A DNA stretch of 64,000 bases from UBA5951 sp009936885 (GCA_937996625.1 CALKVA010000010.1:62001-126000), one strand, 5' to 3'; counted from the stretch's first letter, positions 44,349 through 54,804 are shown. The notes: generated by a model from the sequence alone, not told the origin. Numbers and translations are program-made.

Positions 44349-45938
44349 TTATTTCCTATTAGCGGCATTAATAAGTGTCTGGGTATAAGCATCTGAAGGG
44401 GTATCTAAAATCTTCTGCACTGAGCCCATCTCAACAATTTCTCCGTCTTTCATAACGAACATAGTATGGCAAACAGTTCCAATTAACGAGATATCATGGC
44501 TAATAAAAATATAGCTTAACCCATGTCGCTGTTGCAGATTTAGAAGTAATTCAATGATCTGTTTCTGCACTGTAACGTCAAGGGCAGATGTGGGCTCATC
44601 AAAGATAATAACTTCAGGTCTTAAAATTAATGCCCGTGCGATAGCAACACGCTGTCTTTGTCCGCCAGAAAATTCATGTGGGTAACGGTCTTGAAAATCA
44701 GCTTCTAATCCCACTTCTTCTAAAACGTCTGTTACTCTTTGTTGGAGGCGGTAGGCATCGCTATCACCATGCGCCTTGGGGCCTTCCGCAATTATCTCAC
44801 CAACAGATAATCGCGGCGATAAAGAGCCGAATGGGTCTTGAAAAACTATCTGAACTGCTCGTCGGTAAGGCTTCAACTTTGCCGAATATGTGCTGGTAAC
44901 CGCATCACCTTTAAAATAAATATGTCCTGTGTGGGGTACAAGCTTGGTTAAAGCTCGCGCAAGCGTGGATTTGCCAGACCCACTCTCTCCTACAATCCCT
45001 AGGCTTTCGCTTGAGTGAAGTTGAAAGCTTGCATCTATTACCGCAGGGACAAACCCTGAAATGCGTTGCAGAAATCCTTTTCGAATGGGAAATTTCACTG
45101 TAATATTTCTTGCTTCTAGAATTACATCTTCTGGTTTATCTAAAGCTGCTCTCCTTATGTTTGATTTTGCTTCTACTAAAGATTTTGTGTAGTCCGCTTT
45201 AGGTTTATTGAAAATTTGCTTCTTGCTACCCTGTTCGATGGCCTTTCCATTTTTCATTACTATAACACGGTCTGCAAGCTGTTTTACTACCCCCAGATCA
45301 TGAGAAATAAACAGCATTGCCATACCGGTTTCGCGTTGAATATCTTGGAGCAGGTCAATAATTTGTGCCTCGATTGTAACGTCAAGTGCGGTTGTGGGCT
45401 CATCTGCAATTAGTAATTTTGGACCATTCGCAAGGGCCATTGCAATCATTACACGCTGTCTTTGTCCGCCAGATAATTGATGAGGGTAACTTTCAAGGCG
45501 ATTTTCAGCATTTGGAATGCCCACCCTATCAAGGAGTTCGAGAATGCGGTGGCGCAATCTTGCTGTATCAAGCTTCTGATGAAGCCGAATGGCTTCACCT
45601 ATTTGTTTTTCAATGGTATGGAGCGGATTTAAAGAGGTCATAGGCTCTTGAAATATAATGCCAGCTTCACTTCCCCGAATTTGAGATAGATTAGGTGCCT
45701 TACCTTTTATCTGTGTCTGACTATTCCAGCGAATGGAGCCTGTAACAACTGCACTGTCAGCCAAAAGCCCAAGGCAGGCAAGAGCAGATACAGACTTTCC
45801 AGAACCACTCTCGCCCACAATCGCAAGCGTTTCGCTTGTATGGATATCAAATGATAAATCCTGAACTGCATAGGTATTTTGGCTATCTCTTTGGAACAGA
45901 ATATTAAGATTTTCGACTGATAATAATTCAGACGTCAT
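44349..45938 (-). CDS. yejF: Oligopeptide ABC transporter ATPase (YejF type, two domains)
   Basis: 529 residues, two fused ATPase domains. Domain 1 has Walker A GESGSGKSVSAL (~40) and signature LSGGQRQRV (~157); domain 2 has GESGSGKSTLAR (~316) and FSGGQRQRV (~428). Each has DEPTTALDVT or DEPTSALDVT as Walker B/D-loop. Fused ATPases of this type energise Yej oligopeptide uptake (peptides, microcin C). It overlaps the yejE stop region by four bases; last gene of the operon. Confidence 0.92.
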   Translation of the reverse strand: MTSELLSVENLNILFQRDSQNTYAVQDLSFDIHTSETLAIVGESGSGKSVSALACLGLLADSAVVTGSIRWNSQTQIKGKAPNLSQIRGSEAGIIFQEPMTSLNPLHTIEKQIGEAIRLHQKLDTARLRHRILELLDRVGIPNAENRLESYPHQLSGGQRQRVMIAMALANGPKLLIADEPTTALDVTIEAQIIDLLQDIQRETGMAMLFISHDLGVVKQLADRVIVMKNGKAIEQGSKKQIFNKPKADYTKSLVEAKSNIRRAALDKPEDVILEARNITVKFPIRKGFLQRISGFVPAVIDASFQLHSSESLGIVGESGSGKSTLARALTKLVPHTGHIYFKGDAVTSTYSAKLKPYRRAVQIVFQDPFGSLSPRLSVGEIIAEGPKAHGDSDAYRLQQRVTDVLEEVGLEADFQDRYPHEFSGGQRQRVAIARALILRPEVIIFDEPTSALDVTVQKQIIELLLNLQQRHGLSYIFISHDISLIGTVCHTMFVMKDGEIVEMGSVQKILDTPSDAYTQTLINAANRK

Positions 45939-47041
45939 GAATACGTCTTTCTAGGGTCGAATGCATCACGGATACCCTCAAATATAAATACCAGCATCAT
46001 CAACATAAGGGCAAAAACGCTAAAAGCAGTGAGGCCAAGCCATGGTGCTTGCAGATTTTGTTTGGCTTGAAGTGTTAATTCGCCAAGTGAAGGCGCAGAA
46101 GAAGGTAGTCCAAAACCAAGAAAATCCAAAGCAGCAAGTGAGCCAATGGCGCCTGTTACGATAAATGGAAGCATTGTTAATGTTGCGACCATCGCGTTTG
46201 GCAGAACATGGCGTATCATAATTTTAATTGGGGATACACCAAGTGCTTTTGCTGCTTGTACATATTCAAAATTTCTAGCTCTTAAAAACTCTGCACGTAC
46301 CACCCCGACAAGCGCTGTCCAGCTAAATAAGATCATCAAAAACACTAAAATCCAGAAATCCATTCGATAAATTGCAGCTACGATAATGATTACATATAAT
46401 GACGGGGTTGCCCCCCAGATCTCTATTAATCTTTGCGCCAAAAGATCTGTTCGCCCGCCAAAATAACCTTGGACGGCTCCCATAAATATCCCAATAAAAG
46501 ACGAGAATATAGAGACGATCAACGCAAATAATACCGAAAGCCGAAATCCATATATAACCCGTGCAAGAACATCTCTTGCAGTATCATCTGTGCCAAGAAG
46601 ATGATTGTTATTTGGGGGCGAGGGCGCAGGTACATCAAGCGTGTCAACTGTTGAGAAGTGATACGGGATGAGCGGCCATATAACAAATCCGCGTTCTATT
46701 TTTCTAGCGTCAATGATGCCATCTTGGGAATCTTTAATTATTTGTTCGGGGGCATCCCAGCATTCTTCTAAGCCGCCGCTAATGATAAGACATTCAACTT
46801 CTATATCAGAATATATGGCTTCTGTTCTGAGATCTCCGCCAAATGTTTCTTCTGAATAAAAGGAGAGGACAGGCATATAGTAGGCGCCTTGATATTTGAC
46901 CAAAAGAGGTCTGTCATTCGCTATAAATTCAGCACACAATGATATAACAAAACAAATCGTGAATATAATAAGCGACCAAAAAGCACGTTTATTCTGCTTA
47001 AAATTTTTCCAGCGCCGTTGATTAATTTTATTGAGTTTCAC
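45935..47041 (-). CDS. yejE: Oligopeptide ABC transporter permease (YejE type)
   Basis: 368 residues. One N-terminal membrane segment (~20-40), a long periplasmic loop with LLGTDDTARDVLARVIYG (~148-165), then a membrane domain with the EAA-type loop KALGVSPIKIMIRHVLPNA (~265-283). The C-terminal end REGIRDAFDPRKTY-like motif is also present. Coupled to yejB and yejF by four-base overlaps. Confidence 0.92.
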   Translation of the reverse strand: MKLNKINQRRWKNFKQNKRAFWSLIIFTICFVISLCAEFIANDRPLLVKYQGAYYMPVLSFYSEETFGGDLRTEAIYSDIEVECLIISGGLEECWDAPEQIIKDSQDGIIDARKIERGFVIWPLIPYHFSTVDTLDVPAPSPPNNNHLLGTDDTARDVLARVIYGFRLSVLFALIVSIFSSFIGIFMGAVQGYFGGRTDLLAQRLIEIWGATPSLYVIIIVAAIYRMDFWILVFLMILFSWTALVGVVRAEFLRARNFEYVQAAKALGVSPIKIMIRHVLPNAMVATLTMLPFIVTGAIGSLAALDFLGFGLPSSAPSLGELTLQAKQNLQAPWLGLTAFSVFALMLMMLVFIFEGIRDAFDPRKTYS

Positions 47042-48117
47042 GAAAGCCTCTTCTCAAAATCAATTCGCGGGTCAATCCAGATATACATTAAATCAGATAT
47101 CAGCCCGATGAGGAGTCCAATCAAACTAAATATAAATAAGGTGCCGAATACGACAGGATAATCGCGTGCAACAGCTGCTTCAAAACCCATTCGCCCTAAT
47201 CCATCAAGCGAGAATATGGTCTCAATAATCAAGGAGCTTCCAAAAAAAACAGATACAAAAACAGCCGGAAACCCAGCTATGACAATCAGCATAGCATTCC
47301 TGAATACATGACCGTAAAGCACGCCTTTTTCAGACAATCCTTTTGCACGGGCAGTAATAACATATTGCTTGCGAATTTCATCAAGGAAGGCGTTTTTGGT
47401 CAAAAGTGTAAGGGTCGCAAATGCTGAAATGGTGGAGGCAAGAACAGGAAGTGCAATATGCCAGAAATAATCAAGAACCTTGTGCCAGAGACTGAGGTCT
47501 GCAAAATCAGGTGACACCAAACCGCGAAGTGGAAATAATTTGAGATAAGAGCCACCAGCAAATAACACCAGAAGCAGTATCGCAAATAAAAAGCCCGGAA
47601 TTGCATAGCCAATAATGATGAGACTAGATGTCCAGCTATCAAAGGCAGTACCATCGCTCACAGCTTTTCTTATTCCAAGTGGGATGGAGATAAGATAGGC
47701 CAGTAAGGTGGTCCATAATCCTAATGAAAGGGAGACAGGCATTTTCTCTAATATAAGCTCAGTAACTGAAATTGACCTGAAATAACTCTCGCCGAAATCA
47801 AATCTTGCGTAATCCCACAACATATCTAAAAATCGTGTTAAAGGCGGTTTATCGAAGCCAAATTGAACTTCTAGATCGGCAATAAAATCTTCTGGCAACC
47901 CTTTGCTTCCAAGATAGCTTTCTGCTTTGCTAATGTCTCTTATCTCTCCTGCGCCTCCTGCCATATTATCGAAAACACTTGCATCGCTTTCCAATCCAGC
48001 AATGATTTGCTCTATTGGTCCGCCAGGTACAAATTGAATAAGCGTGAAATTAATGAGCATAATGCCGAGAAGTGTCGGAAGAATGAGACAAAGTCGTCTT
48101 ATGATGTAAGAGATCAT
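47038..48117 (-). CDS. yejB: Oligopeptide ABC transporter permease (YejB type)
   Basis: 359 residues. It starts with MISYIIRRLCLILPTLLGIMLI, the standard first membrane helix of DppB-like permeases; the periplasmic insert with YLGSKGLPEDFI is YejB-like. The membrane domain has the loop RKQYVITARAKGLSEKGV (~245-262). Follows the binding protein gene after 21 bp. Confidence 0.92.
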   Translation of the reverse strand: MISYIIRRLCLILPTLLGIMLINFTLIQFVPGGPIEQIIAGLESDASVFDNMAGGAGEIRDISKAESYLGSKGLPEDFIADLEVQFGFDKPPLTRFLDMLWDYARFDFGESYFRSISVTELILEKMPVSLSLGLWTTLLAYLISIPLGIRKAVSDGTAFDSWTSSLIIIGYAIPGFLFAILLLVLFAGGSYLKLFPLRGLVSPDFADLSLWHKVLDYFWHIALPVLASTISAFATLTLLTKNAFLDEIRKQYVITARAKGLSEKGVLYGHVFRNAMLIVIAGFPAVFVSVFFGSSLIIETIFSLDGLGRMGFEAAVARDYPVVFGTLFIFSLIGLLIGLISDLMYIWIDPRIDFEKRLS

Positions 48118-48138
48118 GCAAGATTACCTTCGAAGCTG

Positions 48139-50010
48139 CTAAAAAGCACCTTCAGACTTAAGTTTATCAAATGCAGCTTCATCAAACCACCAAAAATCGA
48201 GCGTCCCAAGGTCATAGGGAGGGAGCTTATCTGGGTATCGATACATATCGTAATAAGCTACGGTATGTTTTTTCTTAAACCATTGAGGTATCCAGAAAAC
48301 CTCAGCACGAAGCAGTCTGTCTAAGGCGCGTGTGGCGTCATTTAATGTCTGCCGGTCTTTAGCTGCGAGTATATCTTCAATAAGCTTATCTGCTGCTTCA
48401 CTGCTATATCCAGACAGATTAAATATAGAATAATCAGCAGACTCAGAGCCGAAATACTGTTTTAGTCCAGAACCAGACGTCAATGAAGTTCTGAAATTTC
48501 CAACCACCATATCGAAATCAAAATTTCGTTCACGCTCTGTCATTTGTGCATTATCAATGCGTGTGTGAACCGCATCCACGCCAAGACGTTGCAGATTTTC
48601 AACAAAAGGATTTATTACTCTATCAAACGCTTGAGAGTCATTGAGTATTTCTAGCGTGAGTGTCTTACCTTGCTTATTGCGCCGGATACCATCATCGCCA
48701 ACTATCCATCCTGCATCGTCAAGCAAAGCAGAAGCTTTGCGAAGGTTTGTGCGGTCTAATTGTCGCTTCGAGGATGTCGGCGCTAATTCCGCTTCGGCTT
48801 TAAAAACCGTGTCAGGCAAGATGTTTTTTAACGGATTTAAAAAAGCAAGTTCACCGTCACTTGGAAGACCGGTCGCTTTTAGGTAGCTGTTCTCCCAAAA
48901 AGACGAGATGCGCTCATAAATTCCATAGAACAAAGTCTTGTTTGACCATTCAAAATTAAACATAAGGCCAAGTGCTTTTCGAACACGAATATCCCTAAAT
49001 TGTTCTCGTCTAAGATTAAAAATGAAGGATTGTCCATTAGCCAGGGTTCCATCTGGGGGGGTGTCTTTTACAACCCATCCTTTTTGTATAGAAGGAAAGT
49101 CATATCCAGTTGCCCAAATTTTGGAAGATGCTTCGTTTCTGAAGTAATAAGCACCTGCTTTAAAGCCTTCAAATGCGCTGTTATAATCTGCAAAATATTC
49201 CACTCTAATTCGTTCAAAATTATGCCGGCCCTTATTAATGGCTAAATTGCGCCCCCAATATTCAGGGTTTTGCTTGTAAATAATGTGCTGTCCTACATCA
49301 ACTGTTTCTAACACATACGGGCCAGAACCAATTGCGGGTGTAAGTGTGGAATCCTCAAAGTTCGCACCAGTTTCCAGATAGTATTTTTTCGAAAATATTG
49401 GCAGGCTTCCAACCATTTTTGGTAAATCACGTGTTGGAATACCTTCTTTGAAGACAAATTTTACACGGGTTGCGCTTAATGCGGTTGCGCTTGCAACTTC
49501 ACTCTCTATTAATGCTCTGAAAGAGGGAAGACCCTTATCGCGGAGAATTTCATACGAAAACACAACATCATCTGCTGTTAGTGGAGAGCCATCGGAAAAA
49601 CGTGCCTCAGGGCGCAAATTAAATATAACCTCGCTTCTATCTTCTGGATATTCCATTGATGATGCTAGTAATCCATAAGCAGAATCTGGCTCGTCGGCTG
49701 TACCTTCCAGCAAGGTTTCGAAAAATATAGATGATAGCCGTCCAGCTCTTCCCTTTGTGCTATAGGGATGCATAGAATCAAATGAGCCAAACCCCCAAAT
49801 TGACATTTCGCCACCCTTGGGCGCATTAGGATTTACATATTCCAGATGCTGAAAATCAGCCTCATATTTCAGCTCACCAAATGTGGAAATGCCGTGCGAT
49901 GTCACTGTTTCGGCAAAAGAACGCGTGACCAACAGGTTGCCAGAGATAGACAAAAGCGCTGCACATAAAATGCAATAACGAATGGTGGATAGAGGGCTAT
50001 TAAAATACAT
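48139..50010 (-). CDS. yejA: Oligopeptide-binding periplasmic protein (YejA type)
   Basis: 623 residues, family-5 solute-binding protein. The signal peptide is hydrophobic at ~10-30, probably cleaved after SFA. Typical motifs follow: HGISTFGELKYEADFQHLEYVNPNAPKGG and FDSMHPYSTKGR near the mature N-terminus, split here to show the two stretches. First gene of the yejABEF operon. The ligand is likely oligopeptides. Confidence 0.9.
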   Translation of the reverse strand: MYFNSPLSTIRYCILCAALLSISGNLLVTRSFAETVTSHGISTFGELKYEADFQHLEYVNPNAPKGGEMSIWGFGSFDSMHPYSTKGRAGRLSSIFFETLLEGTADEPDSAYGLLASSMEYPEDRSEVIFNLRPEARFSDGSPLTADDVVFSYEILRDKGLPSFRALIESEVASATALSATRVKFVFKEGIPTRDLPKMVGSLPIFSKKYYLETGANFEDSTLTPAIGSGPYVLETVDVGQHIIYKQNPEYWGRNLAINKGRHNFERIRVEYFADYNSAFEGFKAGAYYFRNEASSKIWATGYDFPSIQKGWVVKDTPPDGTLANGQSFIFNLRREQFRDIRVRKALGLMFNFEWSNKTLFYGIYERISSFWENSYLKATGLPSDGELAFLNPLKNILPDTVFKAEAELAPTSSKRQLDRTNLRKASALLDDAGWIVGDDGIRRNKQGKTLTLEILNDSQAFDRVINPFVENLQRLGVDAVHTRIDNAQMTERERNFDFDMVVGNFRTSLTSGSGLKQYFGSESADYSIFNLSGYSSEAADKLIEDILAAKDRQTLNDATRALDRLLRAEVFWIPQWFKKKHTVAYYDMYRYPDKLPPYDLGTLDFWWFDEAAFDKLKSEGAF

Positions 50011-50244
50011 AACAAAATTCCCAAAAATGAGCTGAAAAAAGATACCGTGTGATTACTTCTGATTATAGGGCTGTTTTAAGGTAGAAGACAATATTACGTT
50101 GTGTGGTATTAAGCTGCCTATGCGATAATCTATTTGGACACAAAAAACATGCGCAATAACAAGCATTAACATGATATGTTTGATTGGCTCGTACTTCGTT
50201 GTGTGCTTAACTGTATAAATTTTTCTTATCTTAAGAGATCAATT

Positions 50245-50751
50245 GTGACAAACCTTATCCTTATGCGCCATGCTAAATCAGACTGGTCAGAGAACCTAGC
50301 TGACTTTGAGCGCGTCCTCAATACGCGTGGGCGGAAGTGCTGTCTGGCTCTTCGCGCTTGGTTTGCCGAAATTAATATTAAGCCAGATATCGCACTCGTT
50401 TCTTCAGCAAAGAGAACACAACTCACCTTTGAGTTGATATTTGGGATCCCAAAAATTACGCCAGAAAGTATTCAATATGACGATATGCTTTATCAAGGTG
50501 ATAGCACGCAAATTATAAAAGCCATTCGCACCACCGCCTCAACGCATAATACTATTCTTGTAATTGGGCATAATCCTTCGATTTCCCAGGTTGCACACTT
50601 CTTATGTATGTCAGGGCAAAAAGAAAACCTGCCTATATTCCCAACCGGTGCATTCGCTATGTTATCATTTCCTAATTCCGAATTTGAATATCATTCTGGT
50701 GAATTGATACATTTTATTGCTGCACGCACGCTGATGGCCGACAATGAATAG
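50245..50751 (+). CDS. SixA-like histidine phosphatase
   Basis: 168 residues from the GTG with AAGAGA upstream; the longer frame upstream (from 50176) is a poor start. The RHG motif LMRHAKSDWSENLADF (~residues 6-21) and the second catalytic histidine in VIGHNPSISQVAHFL (~116) are present. SixA-type enzymes dephosphorylate phosphohistidine in signalling proteins. It is divergent from the Yej operon and stands alone. Confidence 0.88.
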   Translation: MTNLILMRHAKSDWSENLADFERVLNTRGRKCCLALRAWFAEINIKPDIALVSSAKRTQLTFELIFGIPKITPESIQYDDMLYQGDSTQIIKAIRTTASTHNTILVIGHNPSISQVAHFLCMSGQKENLPIFPTGAFAMLSFPNSEFEYHSGELIHFIAARTLMADNE

Positions 50752-51068
50752 ATAAGTCATTTTAGTGAGAATATTAGCTATACTCTTTGGTGCAAAAACA
50801 TCCTTTATAAGAAATTTTTTAAATAATTTTATATATCGTAGTAATTAAGAAGGCATATTCTTCATTAGAAACCGGACAGCCCTAGGTCTGCACTTTTTCA
50901 TATAAAAGTGATAAAAATATACCCTGCACCATATTTTTTGTGCAGTTGAACTCATTTTCATAGATTAATAGTCGTTGCAGGAGAGTATTTTGTCGGATTA
51001 ACGCAATTCTGAATATGGTGATAAGATTATCGGTTATGTCTGATAAAATTTAGCACTGTGAGATATTT
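50752..51068. other. Spacer upstream of the dmd cluster
   Basis: About 317 bp without a gene. It contains AT-rich runs (50815-50850) and a short CAGCCCTAGGTCTG pattern (~50878) that does not form a convincing stem. It should hold the dmdA promoter; no clear -35/-10 pair stands out. Confidence 0.5.
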
Positions 51069-52268
51069 ATGTTAAATGCAACTCAAAGCCATCATTTCGG
51101 GTTTGGAACACAAATTCGTAAATCACCCTATTTTGACGCAACTATAAGATGGGGTGCAACAAGCTACTCGGTCTATAATCATATGTATATTCCCAGATCT
51201 TTCGGTAATCTGGAGGAAAATTTCTGGAATCTTGTGAACAAAGCAACTTTAAGTGATGTTTCGGTTCAAAGACAGGTGGAAATAACAGGGCCAGACGCGG
51301 CCCGTTTCGTGCAGCTTTTAACACCTCGGAATTTATCAAGCTGTGCTGTTGGTCAATGCAAATATATTTTAGTTACAAATGCGCAAGGCGGGATTTTAAA
51401 TGACCCTGTTTTGCTTCGATTAGCAGAAAATCATTTTTGGCTCTCCCTGTCCGACAGTGATATTTTATTATGGGCACAGGGCGTAGCCGCAAATTCCAGC
51501 TATGATGTCCATATTTGTGAGCCTGATGTATCTCCTTTGCAACTGCAAGGGCCGCTTTCAAGAGATATAATGTCAGCTTTATTTGGGGAGACCATAAGAG
51601 AGCTTAAATATTACCGGTTAGCGGAATTTAATCTGCAAGGTATTCCTCTGATAATCTCAAGGACGGGATGGTCTAGTGAATTGGGCTATGAAATTTATCT
51701 GCGGGATAGCAATCGTGCGGACGACTTGTGGGAACATATCATGAAGGTTGGTCAGCCAATGGGATTAAAGCCTGGACATACTTCAGCTATTCGTAGAATT
51801 GAAGGTGGGATGCTATCATATCATGCTGATATGGATGCAAACACCAATCCATTTGAGTTGGGACTTGAGAGATTAGTAGATTTGGAAATGGAAGCTGATT
51901 TTATAGGCAAAAAAGCATTACAAGAAATAGCAAAGCAAGGGGTGTCGCGCAAGCAAGTTGGTATCGAAATCTATGGAGAAATGCTAATTGGCGCAAATAA
52001 TGAGTTTTGGCAGATTGTTATGGAATCTATGCATATCGGATATGTAACATCTGCAATCTACTCCCCTAGGCTTCAAAAGAATATCGCATTGGCTATGGTT
52101 CACAATGATTATAGTGAAATAGGATTGGAAGCAGAGTTACACACACCATTTGGGCAACGAGGAATAAAAATAGTACCTAAACCATTCTATGATCCTAAGA
52201 AAAAATTAGCTGTGGTGGGAAGTGATACAGCCTCTAATAATAATTCTAGTCAAATTGTGGCTTCCTAG
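51069..52268 (+). CDS. dmdA: Dimethylsulfoniopropionate demethylase (DmdA-like)
   Basis: 399-residue glycine-cleavage T-protein family enzyme. Resemblance to Pelagibacter DmdA is strong by pattern: RKSPYFDATIRWGATSYSVYNHMYIP at the N-terminus (two stretches), SVQRQVEITGPDA (~75), NDPVLLRLAENHFWLSLSDSD (~118, in parts) and the long C-terminal domain. DmdA transfers a methyl group from DMSP to tetrahydrofolate, giving methylmercaptopropionate. The adjacent hydratase and ligase genes fit the same pathway. Other GcvT paralogues exist, so a substrate test would settle it. Confidence 0.75.
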   Translation: MLNATQSHHFGFGTQIRKSPYFDATIRWGATSYSVYNHMYIPRSFGNLEENFWNLVNKATLSDVSVQRQVEITGPDAARFVQLLTPRNLSSCAVGQCKYILVTNAQGGILNDPVLLRLAENHFWLSLSDSDILLWAQGVAANSSYDVHICEPDVSPLQLQGPLSRDIMSALFGETIRELKYYRLAEFNLQGIPLIISRTGWSSELGYEIYLRDSNRADDLWEHIMKVGQPMGLKPGHTSAIRRIEGGMLSYHADMDANTNPFELGLERLVDLEMEADFIGKKALQEIAKQGVSRKQVGIEIYGEMLIGANNEFWQIVMESMHIGYVTSAIYSPRLQKNIALAMVHNDYSEIGLEAELHTPFGQRGIKIVPKPFYDPKKKLAVVGSDTASNNNSSQIVAS

Positions 52269-52321
52269 CATAAAATAATTCATCTATTACAGTTGTTGAA
52301 GTCCTAATGGGAGAGCCAAAA

Positions 52322-53125
52322 ATGGAACCTAATCAAGAAGAAATTGTGCTCGAAGAGCTGTCTTCTGGTATTTTGCGGCTTACATTAAATGACGAAAAAC
52401 GCAGGAACGCTTTATCGGAAAATATGCTTGATTTGCTTTATGCAAAAATGATGGCAGCTGCTGAAAATTCTCAGGTTAGGGTAATCATAATAGCAGCCAA
52501 AGGTGGGGTCTTTTGCGCCGGACATGACTTAAAAGAGATAACTCAAGCTCGCAATAGCGAAGATAAAGGTATCACTTATTTTAAAAAATTATTTGATAAA
52601 TGTAGCGACGTGATGGAAGTAATTGTAACTCATCCCAAGCCCGTAATAGCAGAGGTAAATGGCACTGCAACAGCTGCTGGTTGCCAGATTGTGGCAAGTT
52701 GCGATTTGGCGATAGCATCACATTCTTCAAGATTTGCTACCCCCGGCGTAAATATCGGTTTATTCTGTTCTACTCCCATGGTTGCGTTGTCACGAAATGT
52801 ATTAAATAAGCATGCCATGGAGATGCTATTGACAGGCGATATGGTTGATAGCAAACGAGCTGAGCAGATTGGACTGATTAATCGGTCCTGTGATGATGCG
52901 TTGCTCACCGAAGAGGTAAATGCAGTTGCAAACAAGATTGCCTCTAAATCTAGTTTAACCCTAGCTATTGGCAAAAAGGCATTTTACCAGCAATCAGAAA
53001 TGACGCTTAGCAAAGCTTATCAATATTGCTGTGAAGTCATGGTGGATAATATGCTAAAAAGGGATGCTGAAGAAGGTATTTCAGCATTTTTAACAAAAAG
53101 AAAGCCAGAATGGCAGGATACATAA
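52322..53125 (+). CDS. Enoyl-CoA hydratase family protein (DmdD-like candidate)
   Basis: 267 residues from the ATG preceded by GGGAGAG; an earlier ATG at 52307 lacks a good site. The crotonase fold is shown by FCAGHDLKEI (~65, oxyanion region), GTATAAGCQIVASCDLAIA (~117) and the PGVNIGLF segment. The DmdD role (hydration and hydrolysis of methylthioacryloyl-CoA) is inferred from its place between dmdA and the ligase; it could also be a general hydratase. Starts 53 bp after dmdA. Confidence 0.8.
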   Translation: MEPNQEEIVLEELSSGILRLTLNDEKRRNALSENMLDLLYAKMMAAAENSQVRVIIIAAKGGVFCAGHDLKEITQARNSEDKGITYFKKLFDKCSDVMEVIVTHPKPVIAEVNGTATAAGCQIVASCDLAIASHSSRFATPGVNIGLFCSTPMVALSRNVLNKHAMEMLLTGDMVDSKRAEQIGLINRSCDDALLTEEVNAVANKIASKSSLTLAIGKKAFYQQSEMTLSKAYQYCCEVMVDNMLKRDAEEGISAFLTKRKPEWQDT

Positions 53126-53157
53126 TATAGCTTGAGAATAGGCAGGGCGTTTTTTTT

Positions 53158-54804
53158 ATGTCAGATATTTATAGCCAGAATTTAGAGCGTACCCCTGCAA
53201 ATTATCAACCGCTTACACCACTAACACTCCTGGAACGTGCTGCGAGTGTGTATCCATCCCGCATAGCTATCATTTATGAGGGGCAGAAATATAGTTATTC
53301 AGAATTTTATATTCGTTGTCGAAAGCTTGCCTCATTCCTCTCAATAAACGGGATTGGCCGGGGAGATACTGTTTCTGTAATGCTTGCAAATACGCCCTCT
53401 ATGCTGGAGGCGCATTATGCTGTTCCAATGTGTGGCGGTGTTTTGCATGCTATAAATACAAGGCTTGATGCTTCTGCTATCGCATTTCAATTAGACCATG
53501 CTGAAAGCAAAATGCTTATAGCAGATACGTCTTTCTCTTCAATTGTATCAGAAGCCACAACCACAATGACAGGTAAACCAATAATCATAGATTATAACGA
53601 TAAAGAGCTTCAACACGCATATCCTCAGATAGGTGAATATGATTATGAAGAAGCACTGCAAAGCGGAGATGAGGCCTTTGACTGGCTAATGCCAAAAGAT
53701 GAATGGGATGCGATTAGTGTAAATTACACCTCTGGTACGACAGGCAATCCAAAGGGGGTTGTGTATCACCATCGCGGCGCCTATTTGCTTGCGCAGGGTA
53801 ATATTGTCACCGCTTCGATTAAAAAACACGCTGTTTATTTGTGGACACTGCCAATGTTTCATTGCAATGGCTGGTGTTTTCCTTGGAGCATATCAGTTGT
53901 GGGTGGCATTCATGTATGTCTAAGAGAGGTGAGAGCAGAAGCTATTTGGCAGTTATTAAACCAACATAAGGTTACGCATCTTTGTGGAGCACCTATTGTC
54001 ATGTCAACAATTATAGATGCTGAAGAAGAGGTAAAACAAACTCTTGAGGAACCGGTCGAATTTTTCACTGCAGCAGCACCGCCCCCTGAAAAGCTACTAA
54101 CAGACATGCATAATGCTGGATTTAATGTCACGCACCTTTATGGCCTTACAGAGGTTTATGGCCCTGCTGTTATAAATGACTGGCATAGCGAATGGTCAGA
54201 ATTACCCAATGCATCTCAGGCTACCCTAAAAGCGCGTCAGGGGGTGCGATATCATGCGCTAGAAGGGCTTGATGTATTTAATTCTGAAAAGATGGAGCCT
54301 GTCCCGCGCAATGGCAAAACAATTGGCGAAGTAATGTTCCGAGGAAATATCGTTATGAAGGGATATTTAAAGAATGCTTCTGCAACCAGAGATGCTATGA
54401 AGGATGGATGGTTTCATTCTGGCGATTTGGGGGTGGTTTATCCTGATGGCTATATTCAACTCAAAGATCGGCTTAAAGATATCATTATCTCTGGTGGCGA
54501 GAATATCTCATCTATTGAGATTGAAGAGGTGTTATATAAGCACTCGTATGTATCCGCGGTTGCTGTAGTTGCAGCTCCTCATGAAAAGTGGGGTGAGACT
54601 CCCTGTGCCTTTGTAGAATTAAAAACCGGATGCAGGCTTTCCAGCAGCGAGCTTAGAGAGTGGTGCAAACAGTATTTGGCAGGATTTAAACTACCAAGTT
54701 TGTTTGTTTTTGGCCCTATTAGCAAGACATCTACTGGGAAAGTTCAAAAAATGCAGCTACGCGCAAAAGCGTCTGAAATTGCGAAAGGTCAGTCTGCGAA
54801 GTGA
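53158..54804 (+). CDS. dmdB: Acyl-CoA ligase (DmdB-like, methylmercaptopropionate-CoA ligase candidate)
   Basis: 548-residue AMP-forming ligase. P-loop motif YTSGTTGNPKGV (~190-201), HLYGLTEVYGPA (~323-334) and the C-terminal GDLGVVYPDGYIQLKDRLKD (~422-441, in parts), with the catalytic lysine near the end in STGKVQK. Residue composition resembles DmdB and other short/medium-chain ligases. The neighbourhood makes CoA activation of methylmercaptopropionate the likely role. Follows the hydratase by 32 bp. Confidence 0.8.
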   Translation: MSDIYSQNLERTPANYQPLTPLTLLERAASVYPSRIAIIYEGQKYSYSEFYIRCRKLASFLSINGIGRGDTVSVMLANTPSMLEAHYAVPMCGGVLHAINTRLDASAIAFQLDHAESKMLIADTSFSSIVSEATTTMTGKPIIIDYNDKELQHAYPQIGEYDYEEALQSGDEAFDWLMPKDEWDAISVNYTSGTTGNPKGVVYHHRGAYLLAQGNIVTASIKKHAVYLWTLPMFHCNGWCFPWSISVVGGIHVCLREVRAEAIWQLLNQHKVTHLCGAPIVMSTIIDAEEEVKQTLEEPVEFFTAAAPPPEKLLTDMHNAGFNVTHLYGLTEVYGPAVINDWHSEWSELPNASQATLKARQGVRYHALEGLDVFNSEKMEPVPRNGKTIGEVMFRGNIVMKGYLKNASATRDAMKDGWFHSGDLGVVYPDGYIQLKDRLKDIIISGGENISSIEIEEVLYKHSYVSAVAVVAAPHEKWGETPCAFVELKTGCRLSSSELREWCKQYLAGFKLPSLFVFGPISKTSTGKVQKMQLRAKASEIAKGQSAK

